64,000 nt of DNA from Owenia fusiformis (lineage: Eukaryota > Annelida > Polychaeta > Sabellida > Oweniidae). A program made the position numbers and the translations under genes. The stretch covers positions 21,342,455-21,406,454 of the forward strand of contig CAIIXF020000002.1 of NCBI GenBank assembly GCA_903813345.2. Reading direction: 5' to 3'. The notes under the pieces are model-generated. The model was given only the letters and a program-made list of their open reading frames with translations. It did no database searches and had not been told where the DNA came from. Position 1 is the first letter of the stretch. Each line of letters opens with the position of its first letter. Shown here one piece after another: positions 54,301 to 57,599 of this stretch.

Positions 54301-54476
54301 TAAACTAAACTGTAATCTAACTCGAATGCATTTTTGTATTTATACAGTATAAAACCACATGTCTGGTTTTGCAAAAAAATATTTACTATCTCTTTTTTTT
54401 CCAGTCTCACCTTATCCACCAGGGGTCGTGGCCAGCCTTCAAGAATTGCGTCAAACACGAGATGAGAAAACCTTGA
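6206..54476 (+). CDS. MICU3: MICU3-like mitochondrial calcium uptake regulator, spliced, 5' end outside window
   Basis: Exons: 6206-6316, 21655-21702, 26108-26190, 26902-26988, 31330-31512, 32148-32267, 34929-34988, 38886-38960, 45729-45826, 46289-46367, 46693-46791, then 51296-51404 or 52571-52679, 53853-54010, 54405-54476. All have AG acceptors and GT donors and all phases join. With one of the two alternative exons the visible part encodes 459 residues plus stop. Two canonical EF-hand loops (exons at 26108 and 53853) and the order of conserved blocks match the MICU2/MICU3 family; the C-terminus (KDRLHRGFR, then a short basic tail with PAFKNCVK) fits MICU3 rather than MICU2. Family knowledge: these proteins sit in the mitochondrial intermembrane space and, with MICU1, gate the MCU calcium uniporter. 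The targeting and N-terminal exons are not in the window. The exon join is inferred without transcripts. Confidence 0.85.
7638..7790 (-). repeat. R2 dispersed repeat copy, reverse
   Basis: Plus strand shows AAATGTCCGTCTGCTCAATC and CTATTTCTCTCAAAAATTTG, then TTCATGCCTGTTCACTTTAT, the complement of the R2 pattern. Confidence 0.6.
9913..10032 (+). repeat. R1 dispersed repeat copy
   Basis: Left end TGTCACCACCAAAAGTGGTA with ACATATTGTTATGGTTTCC; right block AACAAATGGCAGATGGTAAC and ATTTTGCATGTT. Nearly full length. Confidence 0.7.
10671..10932. repeat. Minisatellite, 37-bp unit
   Basis: About six to seven tandem copies of a unit with AAAGGAGGTGTGGTCAGACC followed by ATGAGGATCTATGTACT. The central copies are nearly identical, the outer ones diverged. 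A stray half unit (TATGTACTAAAGGAGGTATG) occurs at about 15127. Confidence 0.85.
11020..11340 (-). other. Unrecognised 106-codon open frame
   Basis: A minus-strand open frame of 106 codons from ATG, long for this AT-rich DNA, inside the 15-kb MICU3 intron. The peptide has no repeat or low-complexity character (e.g. YITKTYRAPKLLNPLVFKT) and no recognised motif. It could be a remnant of a mobile element or chance. No splice or promoter evidence. Confidence 0.2.
12176..12345 (+). repeat. R2 dispersed repeat copy
   Basis: GGAGTGAAATAAGCAAGGAA, CTCTAAATTATATAGAAATG, ACTTCATTCAAATTTTAGAG, AGAAATGAGAGAAATAAAGT. One of the cleaner copies. Confidence 0.65.
12921..13165. mobile_element. Fold-back element with long G-run, GGATCC-type ends
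   Basis: The left end TGGCAGATCCATTTGGGGG continues into about 14 G. The right end has CCCCCC followed by a spacer and CTGGATCCGCCATTG, the complement of a TGGCGGATCC end. ATGCC occurs just outside both ends and may be the target duplication. The interior is repetitive TTTGGGCC-type sequence without a stable ORF. Confidence 0.6.
14645..14815 (-). repeat. R2 dispersed repeat copy, reverse
   Basis: CATGTCCGTCTGCAACATTT, TTTTCTCTAAAATTTGAATG, and CTTCACTTAATCCTTGG on the plus strand are complements of the R2 blocks. Confidence 0.6.
15405..15515 (+). repeat. R2 dispersed repeat, 3' part
   Basis: AATCAGACACTTTATTCAAA, TTTTTGAGAGAAATGATCTG, then AGACGGACATTTTGAG. The left third is poorly preserved. 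Confidence 0.6.
16040..16127. repeat. Short tandem duplication, 32-bp unit
   Basis: GTCTGACAGACCTGAAAATG followed by TTGGGGAAGTGT occurs twice in direct succession with no differences, so the duplication is recent. Confidence 0.75.
17955..18067 (-). repeat. R1 dispersed repeat copy, reverse orientation
   Basis: Reads on the plus strand AAAATGTCACCACCTGCCAT, the complement of the R1 right block, followed by the complement of the GTTTGGTGGTTGG centre. The far end is eroded. Confidence 0.7.
18335..18660. repeat. Degenerate minisatellite, AACACCCCTGATCTCTAT type
   Basis: A C-rich array of about 20-25-bp units (AACACCCCTGATCTCTATTA and variants with GACC or CACCCGTG). Strand asymmetry is marked: few G on the plus strand. 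Confidence 0.75.
19270..20065. repeat. Minisatellite, GAATAAAATGACATGATTTTCAGACT type
   Basis: About 20 irregular units of roughly 35-40 bp built from AATAAAATGACATGATTTTC and CAGACTACACATTCTGATTG. The left end contains a larger duplication of about 80 bp. ORFs of 67-78 codons across it come from the repeat. Confidence 0.85.
20540..20705 (+). repeat. R2 dispersed repeat copy, diverged
   Basis: GTGGAATTAGCAAGGAGTCA, AGTACTCTCATTTGTGTAAA, AAAGAGATATAATGG, then an AGACAGGCATTTC tail. Order fits R2 with substantial divergence. Confidence 0.5.
21080..21240. repeat. Three-copy tandem repeat, 60-62-bp unit
   Basis: CTTAAAGGCACTTATTTTCA followed by TAAAACAGGGTC recurs at 21080, 21140 and 21202. Confidence 0.85.
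21655..21702 (+). CDS. MICU3: MICU3-like small exon: IISYTEYLFLLCVLT
   Basis: A 48-nt exon. The acceptor follows a pyrimidine-rich tract (GTGTATTTTCAG) and the donor is GTAAGT at 21703. The peptide IISYTEYLFLLCVLT is a hallmark block of MICU2/MICU3 (vertebrate forms read IISYTEYLFLL with a short hydrophobic end). Its split codons join exactly: a G from the preceding exon makes Gly, and the trailing A joins AG of the next exon to make Lys. The exon is too short to find by ORF length alone; similarity and phase identify it. Confidence 0.9.
21840..21990. repeat. R3 repeat: GTGTTCCACTT modules
   Basis: Repeated short modules of the type (A)GGTGTTCYACTT, with CTTGGGACCCTGGGAAG between them, ending near GTGTATTACTGTATTAT. 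The same module series occurs at 29555-29640 and 56340-56450, so this is a third dispersed family. Confidence 0.55.
22869..23000 (+). repeat. R1 dispersed repeat copy
   Basis: ACCACCATGACAATTGGTGA with CATATTGTTATAGTCTCC at left, a long GTTTGGTGGTTGGTGTTCAG centre, and CTGTAACAAATGGCAGGTGG with TAACATTTTGCA at right. Confidence 0.7.
24628..24665. repeat. (TTTG)n microsatellite
   Basis: About seven copies of TTTG with one or two interruptions. Confidence 0.8.
25970..25987. repeat. Poly-C tract
   Basis: An uninterrupted run of about 17 C in the intron 120 bp before the EF-hand exon. Confidence 0.85.
26108..26190 (+). CDS. MICU3: MICU3-like exon: first canonical EF-hand
   Basis: An 83-nt exon with acceptor TTTGTAG at 26101-26107 and donor GTAAGT at 26191. 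It encodes PHSGFRIAFNMFDTDGNE followed by KVDKKEFMV. The EF loop reads D-T-D-G-N-E-K-V-D-K-K-E, with acidic or amide residues at loop positions 1, 3, 5 and 9 and Glu at 12, so it should bind Ca2+. This is the most conserved block of the MICU2/3 family and fixes the identity of the locus. It ends in phase 0, the phase shared by the next five exons. Confidence 0.95.
26902..26988 (+). CDS. MICU3: Probable MICU3-like linker exon 1 (29 codons, phase 0-0)
   Basis: An 87-nt open exon with acceptor TTAATAG at 26895-26901 and donor GTGAGT at 26989. It starts LTQVMNHVRTSELDKKRSK and continues with a basic, aromatic end (PRKYFFTPI). The first residues after EFMV resemble the family's LQ-IF-KKNE helix that follows EF-hand 1, which supports a true exon. 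The rest is not conserved with vertebrate sequences I know. A second possible acceptor (ACACAG at 26905-26910) would shorten it by three codons in the same frame. Confidence 0.65.
27695..27870. repeat. Tandem repeat, unit about 77 bp
   Basis: GACTTAAAAGAAGCGACAAA, then AGAGATTGACATCTAAGAAA; two full copies and one partial. Confidence 0.75.
28325..28540. mobile_element. Fold-back element with C/G homopolymers, GGCGTAGCCAG ends
   Basis: The inverted ends GGCGTAGCCAG (28329-28339) and CTGGCTACGCC (28524-28534) are each next to G or C runs. The right half has two runs of C separated by a CCTGACTGAAA motif that occurs twice. Similar structures lie at 12920-13165 and 52043-52237. Non-coding. Confidence 0.65.
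28979..29118. mobile_element. 140-bp short inverted-repeat element
   Basis: Left end ACAGGGTGTCTATGAAATAT, right end the complement of ACAGGGTGTCTATAAAGTAT. About 20 bp of terminal inverted repeat with few mismatches and no ORF. The GGGTGTC ends resemble those of the 823-bp element, suggesting a related transposase. Confidence 0.7.
29175..29425. repeat. Minisatellite, TATGTCAGTTTATGCTTATT type
   Basis: About seven units of 30-35 bp with GATGTCAGTTTATGCTTATT variants. Follows shortly after the 140-bp inverted-repeat element. Confidence 0.75.
29555..29640. repeat. R3 repeat: GTGTTCCACTT modules
   Basis: Four consecutive modules of GTGTTCCACTTTCAGAG type, followed by TTATTTTACGGTATATA. Shorter than the other copies and the most regular. 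Confidence 0.6.
29925..30747. mobile_element. 823-bp inverted-repeat DNA transposon derivative (TA target)
   Basis: The ends read TCGGGTGTCCCAAAAAAA at left and the complement at right (TTTTTTTGGGACACCCGA), each bordered by TA. Imperfect similarity of the two arms extends about 200 bp inwards, through the shared GAGACACTTTTTGCCAAGTA and a CATACCGGAGC/GCTCCGGTATG pair. There is no transposase ORF between the arms. TA duplication and GGGTGTCCC ends suggest a Tc1/mariner-related non-autonomous element; the superfamily is inferred. Confidence 0.8.
30776..31113. mobile_element. 338-bp hairpin MITE-like element
   Basis: Almost the whole element is an imperfect inverted repeat. The left arm GAATGTTCCGAATTTTGCTG matches the complement of GCAGCAAAATTCTGAACATGC at the right. 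Matching continues through the AATCACTCCTT block and the GTAAAATG-rich centre. It starts only 29 bp after the 823-bp element ends. No coding capacity. Confidence 0.75.
31330..31512 (+). CDS. Possible MICU3-like linker exon 2 (61 codons, phase 0-0)
   Basis: A 183-nt open stretch with a weak acceptor (TATATATAG, no pyrimidine tract) and donor GTATCC at 31513. It encodes a highly charged, probably helical segment rich in Arg, Lys and Glu, e.g. SEAEDRRCRRQAESK and ITEKERNFFERMLEKF. It keeps phase with its neighbours. A better-looking acceptor 20 nt upstream (GCTTTTAG) would bring in a TAG stop at once. The exon begins with ATG, so it might instead be an alternative first exon. No family match was recognised; its place in the MICU3 transcript is inferred from strand, phase and position. 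Confidence 0.5.
32148..32267 (+). CDS. Possible MICU3-like linker exon 3 (40 codons, phase 0-0)
   Basis: A 120-nt open exon with a strong acceptor (long T/C tract ending TTTCTTTCAG) and donor GTACGT at 32268. It encodes LMNLFCTHVLDLRKTHVLDR, then a segment ending in NLWQLVSDQWT. The other two forward frames hit stops quickly. The splice signals and phase fit support use as an exon. The sequence does not resemble a domain I recognise, though an amphipathic helix is plausible. Confidence 0.55.
32890..33150. repeat. Minisatellite, CATTCTGCAATTCTTTCTTT type
   Basis: About six units of around 40 bp containing CATTCTGCAATTCTTTCTTT and AACAAAATACCATACAT. Confidence 0.75.
33565..34150. repeat. Minisatellite with two-part unit
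   Basis: Alternates TTTATACCCATATTCACTAC-TTAATTATTGTGTCATCAAG and CACCAATTGGTGTGACTTTG parts, giving a compound unit of roughly 90 bp, about five copies, decaying at both ends. Confidence 0.75.
34701..34821. mobile_element. 121-bp short inverted-repeat element with TA flanks
   Basis: Left end CGAGGGGTGATTCAAAAGTA; right end the complement of CAAGGGGTGATCCAAAATAA. TA occurs on both sides (34699-34700 and 34822-34823). A typical miniature element of the mariner type; non-coding. Confidence 0.7.
34929..34988 (+). CDS. Possible MICU3-like linker exon 4 (20 codons, phase 0-0)
   Basis: A 60-nt exon with acceptor TTTTTTTGTTAG and donor GTAAGT at 34989, both close to consensus. It encodes TSLQELQSYLAIKIERSTDL. 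The position and character (Leu-rich helix before the second lobe) are similar to the family stretch around the LRRNTSQALFSDLAERA helix of vertebrate MICU3, but identity is low and this equivalence is an inference. Confidence 0.6.
34989..38885. other. 3.9-kb intron, no clear content
   Basis: Very AT-rich with several homopolymer stretches. No recognised repeat family, exon or RNA gene. Confidence 0.6.
38886..38960 (+). CDS. Possible MICU3-like linker exon 5 (25 codons, phase 0-0)
   Basis: A 75-nt exon with acceptor TATTTTACAG at 38876-38885 and donor GTAGGT at 38961. It encodes LERIFSGQGRDTGGEMEGPS followed by AAIEL. It is a Gly-rich, probably flexible, acidic linker, and it joins in frame to the conserved exon at 45729 (GDAQSADLVDTTLL). 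It is the last of five consecutive exons that are each divisible by three. Confidence 0.6.
39597..40389 (-). mobile_element. 5'-truncated LINE, C-terminal part of reverse-transcriptase ORF
   Basis: On the minus strand an open stretch from about 40389 to 39905 encodes the region after the LINE reverse-transcriptase domain: LRSLFYKILYKIYPTNELLY and a Cys-x2-Cys (CEKC) before YKHFF, as in L1-like ORF2 C-termini. The reading then shifts frame and continues as DCTYIKQVWVMVE to a stop near 39675. The plus strand shows a T-rich tract at the left end, the complement of the A-rich tail. The 12-bp repeat CAATGCTATTAT flanks it (39585-39596 and 40390-40401). So it is a target-primed insertion, dead on arrival by 5' truncation, into a pre-existing tandem repeat. 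Confidence 0.85.
39895..39905 (-). pseudogene. Frameshift in the LINE ORF at a T7 run
   Basis: On the minus strand CAC is followed by seven T, then GTGGATTG. Six T would keep the downstream frame (His-Phe-Phe-Val-Asp-Cys). The extra base explains why the ORF breaks here, and it is the only clear lesion in the surviving segment. Confidence 0.7.
41418..41540 (+). repeat. R1 dispersed repeat copy
   Basis: TTTCACCACCACAAGTGGTG at left, AACAAATGGCATGTGGTGAC with ATTTTGCATGTTAATACC at right. Full length, moderately diverged. Confidence 0.7.
44130..44300 (-). repeat. R2 dispersed repeat copy, reverse
   Basis: Plus strand GGCCGTCTGCTTTTGCTTAT, TCTCTCTAAAATTTGAATAA, TATCAGATTTTCCTGCATTT. A minus-strand ORF over this copy is an artefact of the repeat. 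Confidence 0.65.
44405..44660 (+). repeat. Two adjacent R2 repeat copies
   Basis: Two head-to-tail copies. Each has AGGCATTTAGGGAATGCTCT or AGGCATGTAGTGAATACTCT, then TATAGAAATG or TATAAAAATG, and CACTTCATTCAAATTTAAGA or CACTTCTTTCACATTTTATA. Only about 100 bp from the reverse copy at 44130-44300. Confidence 0.65.
45394..45553. mobile_element. 160-bp GC-rich fold-back element
   Basis: It begins TTCGACGCCGTTTCGG and ends CCGAAACGGCGTCGAA, a 16-bp perfect terminal inverted repeat. Inside are multiple direct and inverted copies of a GGCACCG / CGGTGCC core. Its base composition and CpG content stand out from the AT-rich intron. Overlapping ORFs on both strands here are products of the repeat and not genes. 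Confidence 0.65.
45729..45826 (+). CDS. MICU3: MICU3-like exon: DTTLLTHFFG block
   Basis: A 98-nt exon with acceptor ATATTTTAG and donor GTAAGT at 45827. It encodes GDAQSADLVDTTLLTHFFGQ and then KGDKSLSYDNFY. The DTTLL-HFFG-KG motif followed by a Phe-Tyr-Arg end is diagnostic for MICU2/3; the Arg codon is split across the next intron. This is the start of the second, degenerate EF-hand region in the middle of the protein. Confidence 0.92.
46050..46110. mobile_element. Single transposon-like end (ACAGGGTGACCCAAAAAAT)
   Basis: The sequence ACAGGGTGACCCAAAAAATG resembles the GGGTGTCCCAAAA ends of the inverted-repeat elements here. No opposite end was found within the intron. Confidence 0.35.
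46289..46367 (+). CDS. MICU3: MICU3-like exon: MDNLQTEVLELEF block
   Basis: A 79-nt exon with acceptor AATTTTTAG and donor GTAAGA at 46368. The first G completes Arg of the preceding exon, giving the family signature FMDNLQTEVLELEFSEFSKG with IS-E at the end. The intron before it is 462 nt. The exon ends in phase 0. Confidence 0.93.
46693..46791 (+). CDS. MICU3: MICU3-like exon: FAKILLRYTKV block
   Basis: A 99-nt exon with acceptor CCTTTAAG at 46685-46692 and donor GTAGGT at 46792. It encodes VEFAKILLRYTKVNKEDYEE then a helix ending RVQQEV. This corresponds to the family DFA-ILLRYT-V block and the following Lys/Glu helix. Phase 0 at both ends. The next coding exon must therefore start in phase 0, and both members of the duplicated exon pair downstream do so. 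Confidence 0.92.
46835..46985 (+). repeat. R2 dispersed repeat copy
   Basis: GAGTGGAACAGCGAGAAATA, AACAGGCATGTAGTTAACTC, TTTAGAAATGCAAGAAATTC and ACTTCATTCAAATTTTGTGA. It starts less than 50 bp after the donor of MICU3 exon 46693-46791. Confidence 0.65.
47460..48050. repeat. Minisatellite, ATTGCACCTCATAATTTGAT type
   Basis: More than 15 units of about 25 bp (ATTGCACCTCTTAATTTGAT plus GGTCT). One unit near 47880-47930 has become a palindrome. Confidence 0.85.
47873..47933. repeat. Palindrome with 20-bp perfect arms inside a minisatellite
   Basis: The arms 47883-47902 (GAGGTGCAAACATGAAACTA) and 47904-47923 are perfect reverse complements around a single T. With two mismatches the pairing extends to 30-bp arms. 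Confidence 0.9.
48740..48975. repeat. Pyrimidine-rich tandem repeat, unit about 75 bp
   Basis: Three copies containing TTGATCACCCTCCTGCCCCT, TGGACCTTTCAATAACTTCA and CCACTGGACATTTCTGTCAA. Confidence 0.85.
49515..49640 (+). repeat. R2 dispersed repeat copy, diverged
   Basis: GACCCTAAATTGTATGGAAA and CAGACACTTCTTTCAAATTT are retained; flanks are eroded. Confidence 0.5.
50636..50780 (+). repeat. R1 dispersed repeat copy, diverged
   Basis: A degenerate left end (ACACCACTTGAAAATTCCAC) and a clear right block TAACAAATAGCAGGTGGTCT with the CCTTGTTAGTTA tail. An older copy. Confidence 0.55.
51296..51404 (+). CDS. MICU3: MICU3-like alternative exon A (109 nt, mutually exclusive with B)
   Basis: Acceptor CATTTTTAG at 51287-51295, donor GTAATC at 51405. 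It encodes GIEFKVFKQFCQFLNSLDDF followed by TVAMRMYSFADQPVSE, matching the family block ITF-EF-SFFQFLNNLEDFA. It starts in phase 0 and ends in phase 1. A second exon at 52571-52679 has the same length, phases and 24 of 36 identical residues. Because 109 is not a multiple of three, using both exons or neither gives a stop within a few codons. The differing residues cluster at the N-terminal helix and near the FAD/FAN turn. Confidence 0.9.
51766..51900 (+). repeat. R1 dispersed repeat copy between the alternative exons
   Basis: TATGTCACCACTTGTTATAG at left, AGCAGGTGGTGACATTTTGT at right, with an internal duplication of the CTGTAACATACTGTTAC part. Lies in the 1166-nt intron between MICU3 exons A and B. 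Confidence 0.6.
52043..52237. mobile_element. Fold-back element with G-run, GGCCTGTAGCCAG ends
   Basis: The left end GGCCTGTAGCCAG and right end CTGGCTACAGCCC form an inverted repeat (one mismatch). The interior contains a run of about 13 G near 52187 and CACCCCCTGAATCCCCCTGG at the right. It lies in the intron between the two alternative MICU3 exons. Confidence 0.65.
52571..52679 (+). CDS. MICU3: MICU3-like alternative exon B (109 nt, mutually exclusive with A)
   Basis: Acceptor CTACTTATAG at 52561-52570, donor GTACCA at 52680. It encodes GVDFHVFQQFAKFLNSLDDF followed by AVAMQLYTFANRPVSE. It is the tandem duplicate of exon A with 24 of 36 identical residues, mostly conservative changes elsewhere, and no stop or frameshift, so it is not a decayed copy. 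Spliced after A it would reach TAA at the twelfth codon; spliced directly after 46791 and before 53853 it restores the full frame. Confidence 0.9.
53853..54010 (+). CDS. MICU3: MICU3-like exon: C-terminal canonical EF-hand
   Basis: A 158-nt exon with acceptor TTCTTTTACAG and donor GTAAGT at 54011. It encodes EFQRAVKICTGFSLDPGIVH, then a complete EF-hand with loop D-T-D-D-D-G-H-L-S-H-D-E, and ends IMKDRLHRGFR. Loop positions 1, 3, 5, 9 and 12 can coordinate Ca2+. The KDRLHRGFR end is a family hallmark. It ends in phase 0 before the last exon. Confidence 0.95.
54405..54476 (+). CDS. MICU3: MICU3-like terminal exon with stop
   Basis: The acceptor follows a strong T tract (TCTTTTTTTTCCAG). It encodes SHLIHQGSWPAFKNCVKHEM, then RKP and TGA at 54474-54476. 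The W/Y-P-FK-C-K-E pattern matches the end of vertebrate MICU3 and differs from the longer MICU2 tail. An AATAAA overlaps the stop (54476-54481); further candidates lie at 55754 and 55782, so the 3' end cannot be placed. Confidence 0.88.
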   Translation, partial: SHLIHQGSWPAFKNCVKHEMRKP

Positions 54477-56339
54477 ATAAAGAACTGCTGTGCCATTGTT
54501 TTCCTCATATTTTGTAACTGTGGAATCATACACATACATGTTTTAAAATGTCTTTCTGGTCATTCTTACATGTTATGTTAAATTCCTGAGTAAGGGTTGA
54601 GATATCTCTGCTAGCAGTAAGCTTAAATTGCATATAAGTTGAGCCTAAAAAAATTGATACCCTGGCACAATTCATTTTTGTCCAACTTACATTGAAATGA
54701 TCATTTTCATGGCATTTTCTGTAAAAAGCTGAGTGTTTACTAGACTTATACTATTCTAGTATATGTTCTTACTTCATTACTTGAAACAGTGATCTTTCCA
54801 TTTAACCCAGTGACATATTACATATTGGAGAGTAAGCTGATCGCAGCACATGAAGCAACTCCCTGCTCCAGATGCATGTACTCCTCAAACTGTCTGAACA
54901 TGCAAGATAATACTCATTTAAGCACATTATGATTACTGGACTTTTGATTTGATATATTAGCACAATATTAGGCCAGTGACAAGATAACATTTGAAAGCCT
55001 ACTTGTTTGGGACAAATTGTTGGACTTGAAGAATATACTGCACAATTTATAGTACTGCATATAAGTACATGTACATGTTCATGTATAACCTATTATTTAC
55101 ATTTTAATATTTTATATTCACTTTCACAAATTGCAAAGATTTCAAGCTGAATTGCATTTAGGCCTATAATATCCTGTCAATAGGCAATAGGCCATCTTAT
55201 AAGTTAGATTAGTTAGAAAAAATAAAAATTATGACAATCATTTTTATTTTTCACTGCAAAAACTGATGATTAGTGAACAGTCTGTGTGGTCACCATGATA
55301 ATGAGCAATGATTTAAAAACTACAGGAATTTATGACCACATATGATTTAATTTCTTAAGCGGGTATTTAATCATCAGTGATTTGAAGTTAACAATTTTGT
55401 TGCTTTTTTCATTGATTTTGGTGCTTTATAGAATGTATGGTGTAACCTCTGACACATGAACAATTGTGGCTCACAATTCCTGTAAAATGTATTTCAGTTG
55501 TCTTTCACAATGCAACTATTTGACCCGACCTGAGTCTCGAATGGATCACTCGTTCAATTATATTGAGAGTTCCCATTTAAGATAGTTGATTGTGCACAGG
55601 TTCCACTGTACATTGATATAATTGTTATTTGCAATTGTTATTTGCAAACTTAAAACCATGAGAAGTATAGTATTGTAACATACTGTCAATAGCAGTAGTG
55701 AATAATTCTAGTCTATAGGTGTGTGAGTGTTAATATGTTTGTTTTGGAATAATAATAAAATATGTTTCCTTGTACAGAAGAAATAAATAGAATACACAGA
55801 CCTAATTTTCAAAACCTTCTATGTGCAAAGTTTGACAAAAAGTATCCTGTGCCTAGTTTCCATGGTTCACAAAAAGTGGCCAGAATTTATTGAAAATGTT
55901 ATTTTTTCAGTTTTTGGAATTTGACTATTTGCATATTTTTACCATATTTCTATTGATTTTGATAATTCATTGACTAAAATGTAAAAATAAATACAGTGAA
56001 GTACCTATTTTGATTTGGTAATAGTTTCGTAATGGCATATATGGAAAAATAAAACAGATGCAATTTAACCTGGTTCATAACATTTTTTTAATGCCTCTGT
56101 ATTTTAAAATATACGTTTTGGCACTATTGAGCCTAGTAAACATGAGTATTTCAATTGATATAATATTACTCATAGACTTTGATCATTTGATTGCTTAGCC
56201 TAAAATTGCTAGAATTTGAATTGTATGTATGTTAACATTTACAGTAATTTTCTGTATGCTGGATGTGGAAATCCTTATTTGTGATTAATGAAGTCCACTG
56301 TATTGTTAGATATGACATACAATCAAATCTGTTTAAATT

Positions 56340-56450
56340 GAACAAAGTGTTCCACTGCAGAGGTTTATTTAACAGTAAATCAATTAGTCTTGCGACTCTG
56401 AAGTGTTCCACTTACAGAGGTGTTCCACTTTACAGGTTTTACTGTATGTC
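56340..56450. repeat. R3 repeat: GTGTTCCACTT modules
   Basis: AAAGTGTTCCACTGCAGAGG, GTCTTGCGACTCTGAAGTGT, then GAGGTGTTCCACTTTACAGG and TTTTACTGTATG. The CTTGxGACyCTG spacer is shared with the 21840 copy. Confidence 0.6.
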
Positions 56451-57599
56451 TCATACTTTGTTCATGAGCAGAGTCTATGATCAGTGAACTTGAATTAATG
56501 TACATTGTACTATGATAAATATAGGCCATATGTCATTGTATGTATGTTTTATTTATTTATTATAAGTTTAATATGTTTAATGTGTACATAGTCCTGCACA
56601 TATGTACTGTATGAACACACATTTGCATGTATAGCTGTAAATATTAAAATATAAAGAACATATACATGTATAAAACATGTGAAATAAAAGTTCTATAGTT
56701 GTCAAATTGAATTCAGATGTTATGTTGAGTATACAGGGTGTCCTAAAAGTGTAGTCAGGCTATTCTCTTCCCTCTTTGATATGGACTTTTTTGTCTCCTA
56801 TTTGAAAACCATATTATCTCTTAGAAATCTTCATAGTTGGTTGCATCAGAGAAATATTATTGTAAATGTTGGTGAACATATATCTATAAATGAGCAAACT
56901 GGAAAGCCTCTATTCTAGAGGATGAAGTCCCATATGGGACAATTATAACATTTAATCTCATAATTTGTTCATGGGCACAGCTCTAGCTCAGCTCCCAGTG
57001 TTCATTAGAGTCTTGTCTAGCTTGCCATTACAAGATAACGAAGAAACGGTGACAACACAGATTTTGAGAGAAATGAACCTGGAGAAAGCTACTTCCCCAA
57101 AGCTACCTGTTTCAGAAAATTATTCTGCTCCACATAGTTTCAAAAATCACTCCGCCATCTCTAGGATTTCTAATTCTAACCAAACTTGATGTTTTCTGAT
57201 ATATTAGTACTAACCCTATCGAGAATAAACCTTGATTCACTAGATCTAGATGGCGCTGTGCTGGGCCAGAAAAGTAAGAAAAGAATTTTTATCCAGGAAA
57301 CCAAATTAACAACCATAACAGCTAGTATCCCTACCCCAAACTATATTCAGATCCTTTAACAAAAGATTTTAATATTATATAGCATGTGACCTTTGAATCT
57401 GTGCCTAATAAAAATAAGAAAAGACCTTGTGGAGGAGGAATAGAATATAGACCAGCATAGCCAGTATTTGAAGAGAGATGAAGCAAATCAAAATCAAATG
57501 GGATAAAAATCAGTTATGGGTATTTGGTAAGGCATATTTAACTATGTTCCTGTACACAAACAGATTGTTGAATTAAAAGTATGTTAAGTGTAATGACTG

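Noticed and set aside
56965-57189. 74-codon ORF on the plus strand after the MICU3-like gene
   Set aside because: No family match, no splice signals and position in the 3' flank; kept as chance.
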